The notes under the pieces were generated by a model that had not been told where the DNA came from, did no database searches, and saw nothing but the letters and a program-made list of their open reading frames with translations. Positions 53,625 through 62,079 of a stretch of 64,000 nt of DNA are shown one piece after another. The DNA is from Armatimonadetes bacterium Uphvl-Ar1. GTDB lineage: Bacteria > Armatimonadota > Fimbriimonadia > Fimbriimonadales > Fimbriimonadaceae. The stretch covers positions 1,364,001-1,428,000 of the forward strand of contig CP021423.1 of the NCBI GenBank assembly GCA_002162075.1. Reading direction: 5' to 3'. The translations under genes and the position numbers were made by a program. Positions within the stretch are counted from its first letter, which is position 1; every line of letters begins with the position of its first letter.

Positions 53625-54509
53625 TCACAACAATTCATGCTCTCTCATAAAGCCCAACAACTCCGTCCGGAATACTTCTGGGTGATGTAACCGACCCGCA
53701 CCATGGGTCGAACCATCAAACATCACCGCTCGCACCGGCCCCGTCACCGACTCCTCTAACAACTTTGCTGAACTCGGCGGAACAATTGGATCCTCACTTC
53801 CAAAGAACAGCAACACCGGAATCCGCTTATCTAGCTGAGCCAACGCGTGATCAACCCGAACATCCTCCGGTCGAAATCCCAAAAACCACGGCCCGATCCA
53901 TCCCGTCGGCCGCATCCACTTCGCCGCCATCTCTCCCGCCAAAAATAGCCACCACGCGTCGCTCGCCTCTTTCATTGATCGGAATGGCGCATCCAAAATC
54001 ATGCCATCAAGTTCAAAACCTGGCTCTTCTGCCGCCAAGGCACACGCTACACCCCCCATTGAACTCCCCATCAAAACCACTTTCTTATTCGGAAATTCCC
54101 GCCCTACCCACTCCCTCACCGCCAAAATATCCAGCCGTTCATCTCGCCCCAAGGTCACTTTCGCCGCTCCACTCCGACCATGTCCTCGGTGGTCAAAAAA
54201 GACCATCGTCGCCCCTTCCGGCACCAAAGTCTGTGCGACCGGAACCCACTCACATCGGTTGACCAAATAACCATGTGCGCAAATCACCACGGTCTCACCA
54301 TCCCCTTGCGCCACCCAACCTCGCAGCTCGACCCCATCCGAAGCTTTAACCTCAAATGAACTCTGCCGAAAACCCATCATCCCCGGACTCACAAACTGAT
54401 GAACTCGGATCGGATGCAAGCTGAATTTCACCGCCGCGATTTGAGCCCCCAAGTACAGCAAAAAGGCTACTGCCACTACCGTCAAAATCACCGCGATCAG
54501 AATTTGCAT
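53625..54509 (-). CDS. Alpha/beta hydrolase
   Basis: An N-terminal membrane helix (LIAVILTVVAVAFLLYLGAQ) precedes an alpha/beta-hydrolase fold: oxyanion segment CAHGYLVNRCEW, nucleophile GSSMGGVA, acid GSEDPIVPP and His in DGSTHGAGRL, in that order. About 294 residues. It probably works as an esterase or lipase, anchored in the cytoplasmic membrane; substrate unknown. It is divergent from the ASCH gene, with 63 bases between their starts. Confidence 0.88.
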   Translation of the reverse strand: MQILIAVILTVVAVAFLLYLGAQIAAVKFSLHPIRVHQFVSPGMMGFRQSSFEVKASDGVELRGWVAQGDGETVVICAHGYLVNRCEWVPVAQTLVPEGATMVFFDHRGHGRSGAAKVTLGRDERLDILAVREWVGREFPNKKVVLMGSSMGGVACALAAEEPGFELDGMILDAPFRSMKEASDAWWLFLAGEMAAKWMRPTGWIGPWFLGFRPEDVRVDHALAQLDKRIPVLLFFGSEDPIVPPSSAKLLEESVTGPVRAVMFDGSTHGAGRLHHPEVFRTELLGFMREHELL

Positions 54510-54572
54510 CGTCTCATTTTCCCTGTTTGCGCCATACCAAGCGAAAATTGGCTAAAATCTAGCCTCGCTGTC

Positions 54573-54920
54573 ATGTTCGCACTCAACTTTTACGCCGAAC
54601 TCTACGATGAGTTGCTTCGAGCGGGTCGGAAAACCGCCACAATTCGCCTCGGAGACAAAACCGACAAATACCAAGAAGGCATGGTTGTCTGGGTCACCAT
54701 CGGCCCCAGATTCGGACGTCGGCAAAAACTGTACAGTGCCATTCTCGACCGAGTCGAGTGTAAACGCATCTCCGAACTCAGCCCTCGCGACATCGAGCGC
54801 GAAAATCCCGAGATTCGATCCCAAGATGAAATGATCAGCTTTCTCAGCCGAGTTTATGGCGAGTTCATCACCCCGGCTCACAACGTAACCGTCCTCTATT
54901 TCAGCCGGATCGACGAATAG
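54573..54920 (+). CDS. ASCH-domain protein
   Basis: The start MFALNFYAELYDELLRAGRK at 54573 was chosen because the longer frame from 54399 runs through the start of the divergent hydrolase gene. The 115 residues match the ASCH (PUA-like) fold: KTATIRLGDKTDKYQEGMVV, WVTIGPRFGRRQKLYSAIL, and a C-terminal helical and beta end (ISFLSRVYGEFITPAHNVTV). The fold binds RNA or modified nucleotides; a coactivator or nuclease role is known for some members. Target unknown. Confidence 0.85.
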   Translation: MFALNFYAELYDELLRAGRKTATIRLGDKTDKYQEGMVVWVTIGPRFGRRQKLYSAILDRVECKRISELSPRDIERENPEIRSQDEMISFLSRVYGEFITPAHNVTVLYFSRIDE

Positions 54921-54970
54921 ACCCCCCTGAGCGGAAACATTCTGCCCCTGTCACTCCGTAGACTATCCAA

Positions 54971-56500
54971 GTGTGGATAGCAACCAAAGAGCAGAGTCAA
55001 GAAATTGATCGCCGAGCAACGGAAGAGTTCGGCGTTCCTGCCATGGTGCTCATGGAACGGGCGGGCTTAGCCGTTTTCGAAGCTACGGATCAACTCCTCA
55101 AAGGCCAGGGTCGTGTCATGGTCTTCTGCGGACATGGCAATAATGGCGGAGATGGGTTTGTCGCCGCGCGCATTCTCCTCGAACATGGATACCACGTTGA
55201 TTGCCTCGTCGCCGCTGAAGAATCTCACCTGCGAGAGGAATGTCGCCTCCAAATGCTCCAAGCCCAAGCTCAAGGCGTCCACCCGATATACTCATCCGAT
55301 CCTCGTTTTGAACGCAAGCTTGAATGTCTCGGGCACCATGACTTAATCATTGATGCTCTTCTTGGGCTCGGTGCCGAAGGACAACTGCACGGACCCGTCA
55401 AGGATTCCATCGAAGCGATCAACCGATCCGGTGTCCCCGTCGTCAGTGTCGACGTTCCATCCGGACTTGATTGCAACTCAGGCCAGGACCTCGGTGCGAG
55501 CGTCTGGGCCCTCCGAACTGTCACTTTTGGCCTTCCCAAACCCTTCCTCTTCCAAGGCGTCGGGCTCGAACATTCTGGTTACTGGAGTGTCGCAAAAATC
55601 GGATTCCCACCCGAACTCCTCGCGACGCCATGCGATGCAAAACTCATAGAAAGAGAATGGGTTGCCGGACTCTTACCCGAACGGTTCCGCGACTCTCACA
55701 AAGGCACCAACGGCCGTCTCCTTATTGTCGCCGGTAGTAACCAAATGCGGGGAGCCGCGATTCTTGCCGCCAAAGCCGCCCTCCGATCAGGAATCGGCTT
55801 GATCACCGTTGCCGGAATTGAGTCAGTCTGCCAAGCCGTCATGGCCCACATCCCCGAAGCAACTCTCCTCCCCCTTCCCGAGAGCGAGGGAGTCATAGCC
55901 CCCGAAGCCGCCGACATCATCCTCCACCATCAAGCCCAGTTCAGCGCATCGCTATTCGGCCCCGGATTGGCCCACGAACCGCCAGTTAAGGATTTCCTCA
56001 CTCGTCTCTGGAATCGCTGGGAAGTCCCCAGTGTGATCGACGCCGATGCTCTCAATGCAGTCAGTGCAGGAATAATACTTCCTGCCGCTCCCAGTGTTCT
56101 TACACCCCATCCGGGTGAAATGGCCCGCCTTCTTGGAAAATCGGTTGAAGAAATTCAAGCCGATCGCTTCTCCTCCGCTCTCGCCGCGACCCAAAAATTT
56201 GGCAAAACTGTCCTCCTCAAGGGCCCCTACAGCATCGTCGCTAGTGGCGGTGATCCCATGATGGTCAACCAAACCGGAAACTCAGGAATGGCCTCCGCCG
56301 GTATGGGAGATGTCCTCAGCGGAGTCATCGCAACCCTCCTTGCCCAAGAACTTCACCCCGACGAAGCCGCCGCGGCCGGAATGTACTGGCACGGACTCTC
56401 CGGAGACCTCTGCGCCCAAGAAATTGGCCACATCGGATTCACCGCTCGCGATGTCGCTATTCATTTGCCCGCCGCACGGGCTAAACTCATCGAATCGTGA
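54971..56500 (+). CDS. nnr: Bifunctional NAD(P)H-hydrate epimerase/dehydratase
   Basis: The 509 residues combine the YjeF N-domain epimerase (VFCGHGNNGGDGFVAARIL, VVSVDVPSGLDCNSGQ) with the ADP- or ATP-dependent dehydratase (LLIVAGSNQMRGAAILAAKA, DADALNAVS, VLTPHPGEMARLLG, KTVLLKGPYSIV, NQTGNSGMASAGMGDVLSGV). The enzyme repairs damaged NADHX and NADPHX. The start is GTG at 54971. The final GTGA overlaps the start of the next gene, an FHA protein, so they are coupled although functionally unrelated. Confidence 0.95.
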   Translation: MWIATKEQSQEIDRRATEEFGVPAMVLMERAGLAVFEATDQLLKGQGRVMVFCGHGNNGGDGFVAARILLEHGYHVDCLVAAEESHLREECRLQMLQAQAQGVHPIYSSDPRFERKLECLGHHDLIIDALLGLGAEGQLHGPVKDSIEAINRSGVPVVSVDVPSGLDCNSGQDLGASVWALRTVTFGLPKPFLFQGVGLEHSGYWSVAKIGFPPELLATPCDAKLIEREWVAGLLPERFRDSHKGTNGRLLIVAGSNQMRGAAILAAKAALRSGIGLITVAGIESVCQAVMAHIPEATLLPLPESEGVIAPEAADIILHHQAQFSASLFGPGLAHEPPVKDFLTRLWNRWEVPSVIDADALNAVSAGIILPAAPSVLTPHPGEMARLLGKSVEEIQADRFSSALAATQKFGKTVLLKGPYSIVASGGDPMMVNQTGNSGMASAGMGDVLSGVIATLLAQELHPDEAAAAGMYWHGLSGDLCAQEIGHIGFTARDVAIHLPAARAKLIES

Positions 56501-57690
56501 TTCGAGCGGCCCTCCTCTTCCTCCTCTTTCTCATCGCAAACTTGTCATTCGCCCAATCGGTTCGGACGTTCACTATCACTCCGCCGGGCGAAGGGGGATT
56601 TAGCTATGTCATCCAAAAGCCTGATGAAACCAAAGAACCCCTTGCTATCGAAGGTAAATCCGTAGAAGCCGCCGCTCCAGAAGACCCCAACGGCTACCGC
56701 GTCTTTGTCATCGACACTTCCATCAATCGCGCCGCTTCAGCTGACCTCGTCCAAGTCCTCAAAACCAAAAAATTCACCCCCAAATCCGACGAATTCACCC
56801 TCGTCGCCGAAACAATTTTCCAATTCAACCCAAAGTCGGGGGTAATACCCGCCGCCAATCTCAAAGTCACCTCTGGAAAAGAAGTCATAACAAAACTAAT
56901 CACCGCCCAAAACAACAATCTGGTCTCCATTCGGTTCCTTCCAAACTCCGTGATCTCATATGAAATCACCTATGAAGTCGGCTCAAATCAAAGCCGCCTT
57001 TCCGGAATGGGCGACGCGACAAAAACCGCCGGCGCGTTCACGATTGACATTCCCATTGATGCAGAATTCACTGCAACTGAAGAATCAAGAGTCACCAACG
57101 AAACCCCTACCGCGCCAAAACAGAGTGACGCCAAAAACCCCCTCGTTTCCCTCCTCCAGAACCTCATCGGTCTCGCCCTTGTCGGTGGACTTGCCTATGC
57201 TGGTTATTGGTACTACAAGAACAACCAGAAAGTCGTCGAGAAACTCGCGGATCAAGCCGGGCTCAAACCCCAAGACCCCGCTGATCCGACCGGTGCCCTC
57301 CCCGCCGAACCACCAAAGAAAGACCTCCAAAAGATCGTTTTACAAGATAGTTCCCTCCCCAAGCTTGGGGAGGGCCAGGGAGGGGTTGTCACTCCGACGA
57401 TTGCCGCTACCAAAAACCCCCGCCTCGTCACCCCCGAAGGCAACATCCACCTGATAACCGAAGGCTCCCAAAACGTCGGCCGCGAAGCCGCCGACCTCAC
57501 CCTCGCCGGAGAATCGAGCGTCAGCCGGTCCCACGCCCAAATCACCCGCGAGGCTAACCAAATCACTGTCTCAGATTCCGGCTCGACCAACGGAACCTAC
57601 ATCAACGGAACCAAGATCACCTCTCCCACCGTCCTCAATCCTGGAGATACCGTTCAATTCGGAACCGTTTCGTTCCGATACGAAGAATAA
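56497..57690 (+). CDS. Membrane protein with cytoplasmic FHA domain (1)
   Basis: The 397 residues, starting with GTG overlapping the nnr stop, begin with a signal peptide (AALLFLLFLIANLSFAQ). An extracytoplasmic part of about 195 residues follows, then a membrane helix near 222-240 (LIGLALVGGLAYAGYWYY), a charged linker, and an FHA domain at about 305-397: VGREAADLTLAGESSVSRSH, DSGSTNGTYINGTKI, with the Arg, Ser and Asn of phosphothreonine binding. In the linker lies a type B palindromic repeat read in frame as SSLPKLGEGQGGVV. The adjacent genes (second FHA protein, VWA protein) suggest a phosphothreonine signalling unit; a kinase is not in the window. Confidence 0.88.
   Translation: MIRAALLFLLFLIANLSFAQSVRTFTITPPGEGGFSYVIQKPDETKEPLAIEGKSVEAAAPEDPNGYRVFVIDTSINRAASADLVQVLKTKKFTPKSDEFTLVAETIFQFNPKSGVIPAANLKVTSGKEVITKLITAQNNNLVSIRFLPNSVISYEITYEVGSNQSRLSGMGDATKTAGAFTIDIPIDAEFTATEESRVTNETPTAPKQSDAKNPLVSLLQNLIGLALVGGLAYAGYWYYKNNQKVVEKLADQAGLKPQDPADPTGALPAEPPKKDLQKIVLQDSSLPKLGEGQGGVVTPTIAATKNPRLVTPEGNIHLITEGSQNVGREAADLTLAGESSVSRSHAQITREANQITVSDSGSTNGTYINGTKITSPTVLNPGDTVQFGTVSFRYEE
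57353..57390 (+). repeat. Palindromic repeat, type B (in frame in FHA gene 1)
   Basis: CCCTCCCCAAGCTTGGGGAG forms a perfect hairpin; GGCCAGGGAGGGGTTGTC follows. It matches the tail layout of the copies at 13606 and 13753. Confidence 0.8.
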
Positions 57691-57696
57691 CAAATC

Positions 57697-59163
57697 ATGG
57701 GAAAAATGCTCGGACGCGCCATTTTGTGCGCCATCGCCGGACTCATCGGCTGGCTCATCACCGAGCCCATGCTCCCCAAAGAATTCGCAAGCCCCAACTG
57801 GGCCGCCGCCGAATTCCGCATGGTCATCATCGCCATGCTTTTCACCGGACTTGCCGCCGGGTTCCACCAAGGCTACATGAAAGGCGGTCGCCGCAATATC
57901 CTCCTCGGCCTCGCCCTTGGAGCCGTCTTCGGCACCATCGGCGGCGTTCTTGGCTACCAAATCGGCGGAACCCTCTCCAATGCCCTCTTCGGTTCCGGAT
58001 GGGCTCTCCGCCCCTTCCCCATTATCCCCCGCACCCTCACCTTCGCCATGATCGGAATGTTTCTCGGGGCCGGGGTTGGCGTAACCCAGTTCCGAACCCG
58101 AATCATCATCGCCGGAGCATTCGGTGGACTTCTTGGCGGTGGCATCGCTGGCCTCTTCTTCGATCCCCTCGGCTCAACTGTCGGTCAAATCATTTCCGCC
58201 GGCGGAGAGTCCGGATTCGCTGGACGGGCTCTCATGTGGCCCCTCATGGGCTTCACTGTAGGGCTCTTCACCGCCTGGCTCGAACAAGCCACCCGCCAAG
58301 CGTGGGTGCGCCTCATCGTTGGACGCAACGAAGGCAAGGAGTGGCCCATCGACGCTGCCCAAACCCATCTCGGAAGAGACGAACGCGCCCACGTCCCCCT
58401 CTTCGGCGACCCCAACGTTGCCCCGCTCCACGCCACCATTACCCGCCAAGGCCCCCAATACATTCTTCACGACGCCGGATCCCCCATTGGCACCGGTTAC
58501 CAAGGCGTTCGCATGTCCGCCCCCGTGGCGCTCCAACCCGGCGATTTTTTCCAAATCGGCCCCCACCAACTCCAATTCCTCGTCAAAGGCTCCGCCGCCC
58601 GCCGCATCCAAGAAGGCCGGAATCACCCCCTCTCCGTGCCAATGGAGAGGGGGCCGGGGGGTGAGGTATTGCCCGGTGGCACTAGTGTAACCAGTGTCCA
58701 ACAAAACCACCAACTGCAACCCTTAGGTGGGCATCCTGGACTTGACCCAAGAACGCAAATGGGTGGCACTGGGTTAACCAGTCAAACGAATTGCCCTCCC
58801 CAATCTTGGGGAGGGCAGGGCGGGGTTGATCAAACAGCCTCAGTTGCCAAAACCTACACCCTCGTTGCCCTCGACGGCCCCCTCACCGGACAACGGTTCC
58901 CCATCACCGCCCCGACTGAAGCCGGACGAGAATCCCCTGGCATCAGCCTCGGCTTCGATCCCCAATCCTCGCGCCGCCACGCCCTCATCTCCCCCACCCC
59001 GAACGGCCTCCACATCAAAGACCTCGGAAGCACCAACGGCACCTACCTCAACGGTCAACGCATCCCCGAAGCCGCTGCCCCCACCGGAAGCACCATCAAA
59101 ATCGGCTCAACAACATTCAAAGTTGAATCTCAGAAACAATTAATGGAAAAAGAAATCACTTAG
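57697..59163 (+). CDS. Polytopic membrane protein with two FHA domains (2)
   Basis: The 488 residues start with six hydrophobic segments (residues about 5-205; Gly-rich, such as NILLGLALGAVFGTIGGVLG). A degenerate FHA domain follows at about 215-310 (THLGRDERAHVPLFGDPNVA, LHATITRQGPQYILHD) that lacks the GSTNGT turn. A 95-residue linker then carries four or five palindromic repeat units in frame, and a canonical FHA domain closes the protein at about 385-480 (SRRHALISPTPNGLHIKDLG, STNGTYLNGQRI). So both FHA proteins of the locus have repeats in the linker in front of their last FHA domain. It is 6 bases behind FHA gene 1, and convergent with the lipoprotein gene, overlapping its end by 8 bases. 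Confidence 0.88.
   Translation: MGKMLGRAILCAIAGLIGWLITEPMLPKEFASPNWAAAEFRMVIIAMLFTGLAAGFHQGYMKGGRRNILLGLALGAVFGTIGGVLGYQIGGTLSNALFGSGWALRPFPIIPRTLTFAMIGMFLGAGVGVTQFRTRIIIAGAFGGLLGGGIAGLFFDPLGSTVGQIISAGGESGFAGRALMWPLMGFTVGLFTAWLEQATRQAWVRLIVGRNEGKEWPIDAAQTHLGRDERAHVPLFGDPNVAPLHATITRQGPQYILHDAGSPIGTGYQGVRMSAPVALQPGDFFQIGPHQLQFLVKGSAARRIQEGRNHPLSVPMERGPGGEVLPGGTSVTSVQQNHQLQPLGGHPGLDPRTQMGGTGLTSQTNCPPQSWGGQGGVDQTASVAKTYTLVALDGPLTGQRFPITAPTEAGRESPGISLGFDPQSSRRHALISPTPNGLHIKDLGSTNGTYLNGQRIPEAAAPTGSTIKIGSTTFKVESQKQLMEKEIT
58624..58831 (+). repeat. Cluster of palindromic repeats in frame in the FHA gene 2 linker
   Basis: Within 208 bases lie a type A element (58624-58667, read as HPLSVPMERGPGGEV), a GGTGGCAC..TAACC..GT element (58674-58700, PGGTSVTSVQ), a CATCCTGGACTTGACCCAAG element (58727-58754, GGHPGLDPRTQ), a second GGTGGCAC element (58761-58782, GGTGLTSQ) and a type B element (58794-58831, PPQSWGGQGGVD). 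None breaks the frame. Confidence 0.8.
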
Positions 59164-59848
59164 GATTATGTTTATCAAAAACCTTCTTGACAAACTCATT
59201 GAACTTACGTAACTCAGGTTCGTTAGAGAAATTGCGTGATCTAAACCAATTTTCGCAGTACGTTCTATCCGAACCAGTTAGACCTGTCTTGGATACTAGC
59301 AGATGAAAAGGATAGGAATAGTCTGTCATCTCGTCTGGAATACTTGACAAATATTCCTTCTCTTGGCTTGAGAGCTGATCTTCAATAATTTTCGTGGCCC
59401 GAACCTGATCACGTGCTTTTTGGGAACCGGAAACTTGTTCAACGTCCCCAAAGATCACGACATAATAGTTTAGTAGCAATATTCCTCGATGAACGCCAGT
59501 TTGTGAGTCAAGAATTCCTTTTCGAAAGCTGTCTGTTGCTTCTCTCTGATCAATGAGTTCATGGATGGTCGCACTAAGTCCAATGAAACTAGCTTTAATT
59601 TGGGCTTCACTATCGTGCTCAAGCATTACGCGCTTCCATTGTTCGGTATCGCTGACACTAAATCTCTTCCGGCGGTCAACTTTTGCTCTGAGATCAGCTA
59701 AATTGCCTTGATGCCCTTGGGATTTTTCCAGACGTGAAACAGCTTCCGAGGAAATCTCGACGGATGGCTCCGAACTGGGGGAGCAGCCAACGAAGATCAA
59801 AAGTAGAAAACAGGATGCGCAGCCCGCCACCTTGAAGTATGGTGTCAC
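59156..59848 (-). CDS. Putative lipoprotein of unknown function, AT-richer than its surroundings
   Basis: The 230 residues begin with a lipobox (LLLIFVGC, Cys at 22). The rest is helical and charged (LADLRAKVDRRKRFSVSDTE, VRATKIIEDQLSSQEKEYLS) with no known motif. Base composition is visibly more AT-rich, with third positions often A or T, unlike the C/G-ending codons around it, which hints at later acquisition. It lies antisense between the FHA and VWA genes, interrupting what would otherwise be one block. The region 59849-60027 behind its start shows no further gene. Confidence 0.7.
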   Translation of the reverse strand: MTPYFKVAGCASCFLLLIFVGCSPSSEPSVEISSEAVSRLEKSQGHQGNLADLRAKVDRRKRFSVSDTEQWKRVMLEHDSEAQIKASFIGLSATIHELIDQREATDSFRKGILDSQTGVHRGILLLNYYVVIFGDVEQVSGSQKARDQVRATKIIEDQLSSQEKEYLSSIPDEMTDYSYPFHLLVSKTGLTGSDRTYCENWFRSRNFSNEPELRKFNEFVKKVFDKHNPK

Positions 59849-60027
59849 GGATTATAGTTTAGCCTAAGCACGAATGAAACGCTGGAGCATACATCGTTTA
59901 TCCAGCTCTCCATACCATGCCGCACATTTGGGGTGCCGAACCAAGCTTTTCTTTGCTCATAACCCAATGAATCAATCACCACCCCTTCAAGCGTCATAAA
60001 AACGGGCCACCATCCGATAATCTCCCC

Positions 60028-61428
60028 ATGAACCAAAACGACCCCAACCGCACCATCATTTCCCCGCCGCTCGATCCCAATCGAACCATGATCGGCACCC
60101 CCAACATCAACCAAACCATGGCGATGACTTCCCCTCCAACCGCCGGAGACCCCAACCGCACCGTCGCCTTCTCTCCCAGCCAACCCCTCAGCTTCGTCCT
60201 CACCCCCACCCGAACCGCCACCATGGCGAATGGCCCCGCCCGCGAACAATTCCTCCTCGAAATCACCGCCCCCACCGATGGCGGCCTCCCCGGAATGTCC
60301 ACCGCCGGTGAACGAGCTCCCCTCAATCTCTGCCTCGTCATAGACCGATCTGGCAGCATGGAGGGTCAACCCATCGAGTACGCCAAGCAAGCCTGCAACC
60401 AGCTCGTAGACCTCCTTAGCCCCACCGACATCCTCTCCATCGTTGTCTTCGATGAAATCGTCGAAGTCCTCATGGCTCCTCAGCGCGTCACCGACAAACA
60501 AGCCATCAAATCCGGCATCGCCCAAATCCAACCTGGATACACCACCAACCTTTACGACGGAATCACCCTCGGCTCCCAGCAACTCAGCCAAGCCATCGAA
60601 ACCGGGCGCGTCACCCGCATGGTCGTCCTCACCGACGGCGAACCCACCGCCGGAGTCAAAGATTTCCAACCCCTCGTCGCCCACTCCGGGGACATCAAAC
60701 AACGCGGAATCACCACCACCTACCTCGGTTTCGGAGCCGAATACAACGAAGAACTCCTCGCCGCCATGGCGAAAAAAGCCGGAGGAAACTACTATTACAT
60801 CCCCGAGCCCCAAATGATCCCCGAGATCTTCCGCACCGAATTCAGCAAAATGGTCAGCACCACCGGGGTCAACCTCAAGTTCGACCTCAAAGCCGCCCGC
60901 TGGGTCAGCATCAAAGGCGTCACCGGCTACTCCGGCCCCCTCGGCGAACGCGAAATCTCCGTCAACCTTGCCGATATCGAAAAAGGCACAATGATCGAAG
61001 TTGTTGCTGATTTTGAATTCGACAACCACCCCCTGGGCCATTACCGCGTCGCTTCCGGCAAACTCACCTACGAATCAATCGCTGGCGGAACCCAAGTCGT
61101 TGACGTGGATTTCGTCATGGAATTCACCGCCGATGCGTCTCGCTACGGTGCCCAGCCCAACCCCCGTGTCGACGCCGCTTGGCAGATTTCTGCCGCTTCT
61201 CGCGTAGTCGAAAAAACCATCATGGGCCTCAAAACTCAGGCCATCACCAGCCACGCCGCCCTCGCTGACCTCGCCAAAACCCAGGCTCTCCTCACGTCCC
61301 AAGGCAAAACCGCCGACGCCCAAGAAGTCACGATGGCGATACAAGCCATCCAACGCGGCGACATCGGCTCCGCCGAAAAAACCCTCATGGGCACCATGGT
61401 CCACCTCGACCAAGGGAAATCACAATGA
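60028..61428 (+). CDS. VWA-domain protein with N-terminal DPNRT repeats
   Basis: The 466-residue protein starts with a Pro/Thr-rich stretch carrying three DPNRT(I/M/V) copies (residues about 5, 16 and 41) and one NINQTM variant. A VWA domain at about 105-285 has LCLVIDRSGSMEG (MIDAS DxSxS), YTTNLYDGI and VVLTDGEPTAGV, so it binds a metal ion and a partner. The C-terminal part is a beta-sandwich and a helical tail. No signal peptide is seen; it is probably cytoplasmic. The repeated Thr motifs could, when phosphorylated, bind the FHA domains encoded just upstream. The stop overlaps the start of the antitoxin gene (ATGA). Confidence 0.88.
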   Translation: MNQNDPNRTIISPPLDPNRTMIGTPNINQTMAMTSPPTAGDPNRTVAFSPSQPLSFVLTPTRTATMANGPAREQFLLEITAPTDGGLPGMSTAGERAPLNLCLVIDRSGSMEGQPIEYAKQACNQLVDLLSPTDILSIVVFDEIVEVLMAPQRVTDKQAIKSGIAQIQPGYTTNLYDGITLGSQQLSQAIETGRVTRMVVLTDGEPTAGVKDFQPLVAHSGDIKQRGITTTYLGFGAEYNEELLAAMAKKAGGNYYYIPEPQMIPEIFRTEFSKMVSTTGVNLKFDLKAARWVSIKGVTGYSGPLGEREISVNLADIEKGTMIEVVADFEFDNHPLGHYRVASGKLTYESIAGGTQVVDVDFVMEFTADASRYGAQPNPRVDAAWQISAASRVVEKTIMGLKTQAITSHAALADLAKTQALLTSQGKTADAQEVTMAIQAIQRGDIGSAEKTLMGTMVHLDQGKSQ

Positions 61429-61667
61429 CCATCCCGGTTGAACTCCAAAAAGTACTTTCCATTGATGAAGAAGTCATGCATGGCAAAGTCTGCTTCACTG
61501 GAACTCGTGTCCCCGTCACGGTCTTTTTCGATAACCTCGCCGATGGCATGGGCGCAGCTGAATTCCTAGAAGAATATCCTACAGTAACCGAACACCAGCT
61601 CAATGTTGTACTGAAATGGACGATGAGCCAAGCTGAGCGATCACTGGGTTTAGAATTCGCTTCTTAG
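61425..61667 (+). CDS. DUF433-family antitoxin
   Basis: The 80 residues show the DUF433 pattern: MHGKVCFTGTRVPVTVFFDN, LADGMGAAEFLEEYPTVTE, HQLNVVLKWTMSQAERS, the small DNA-binding antitoxin fold of VapB45-like proteins. The ATG lies in the stop of the VWA gene (ATGA), so the antitoxin is translated with it. The PIN-like toxin gene follows after three bases. Together they are a complete type II module that would bind and mask the toxin and probably autoregulate. Confidence 0.9.
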   Translation: MTIPVELQKVLSIDEEVMHGKVCFTGTRVPVTVFFDNLADGMGAAEFLEEYPTVTEHQLNVVLKWTMSQAERSLGLEFAS

Positions 61668-61670
61668 CAA

Positions 61671-62000
61671 ATGAAAGTACTTCTAGATGAAAACTTACCG
61701 GGGAGTTTACGCCACCGATTGCTCCCTCACGAATGCGTAACTGTTGAGCACATGGGATGGAGTGGAACTAAGAACGGAAAGCTCCTCGCCCTCGCCGAAT
61801 CGAACGGATTTGAATGGCTCATAACTCTCGACGATGATCTTCCACCAGAACAAAACTGGGACACAATTTCCGTCAACGTGATCGTTCTCAAACCCCGCAA
61901 ACAAGGCAAGTCAAGTCTCTATGAGTTAGTACCCAAGATACTCTTGACTATCAATAATCCCGAACCAAAGCAGCTGTCTTGGATTACCTCTGATAATTGA
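61671..62000 (+). CDS. DUF5615 PIN-like toxin
   Basis: The 109 residues show MKVLLDENLPGSLRHRL with acidic residues after the first strand, HMGWSGTKNGKLLALAESNG, and WLITLDDDLPPEQNW with further acidic residues, the Mut7-C/PIN-like nuclease fold of DUF5615 proteins. Such proteins cleave RNA when free of their DUF433 antitoxin, which is encoded three bases upstream. Length is normal for the family and no catalytic acidic residue is obviously missing, so the module may be active. Confidence 0.9.
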   Translation: MKVLLDENLPGSLRHRLLPHECVTVEHMGWSGTKNGKLLALAESNGFEWLITLDDDLPPEQNWDTISVNVIVLKPRKQGKSSLYELVPKILLTINNPEPKQLSWITSDN

Positions 62001-62028
62001 CCGCCACACCAAAATTGGAATCACGACC

Positions 62029-62060
62029 GGGTGGCACGGGTGCTAACCGGTGTTCCAGCT
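62029..62060. repeat. GGTGGCAC-type interspersed repeat
   Basis: GGTGGCACGGGTGCTAACCG followed by GTGTTCCAGCT matches the two copies inside FHA gene 2 (58674 and 58761). It lies directly between the toxin gene and the VWA remnant. Confidence 0.65.
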
Positions 62061-62079
62061 AAATTTGGAACAGCACCTT

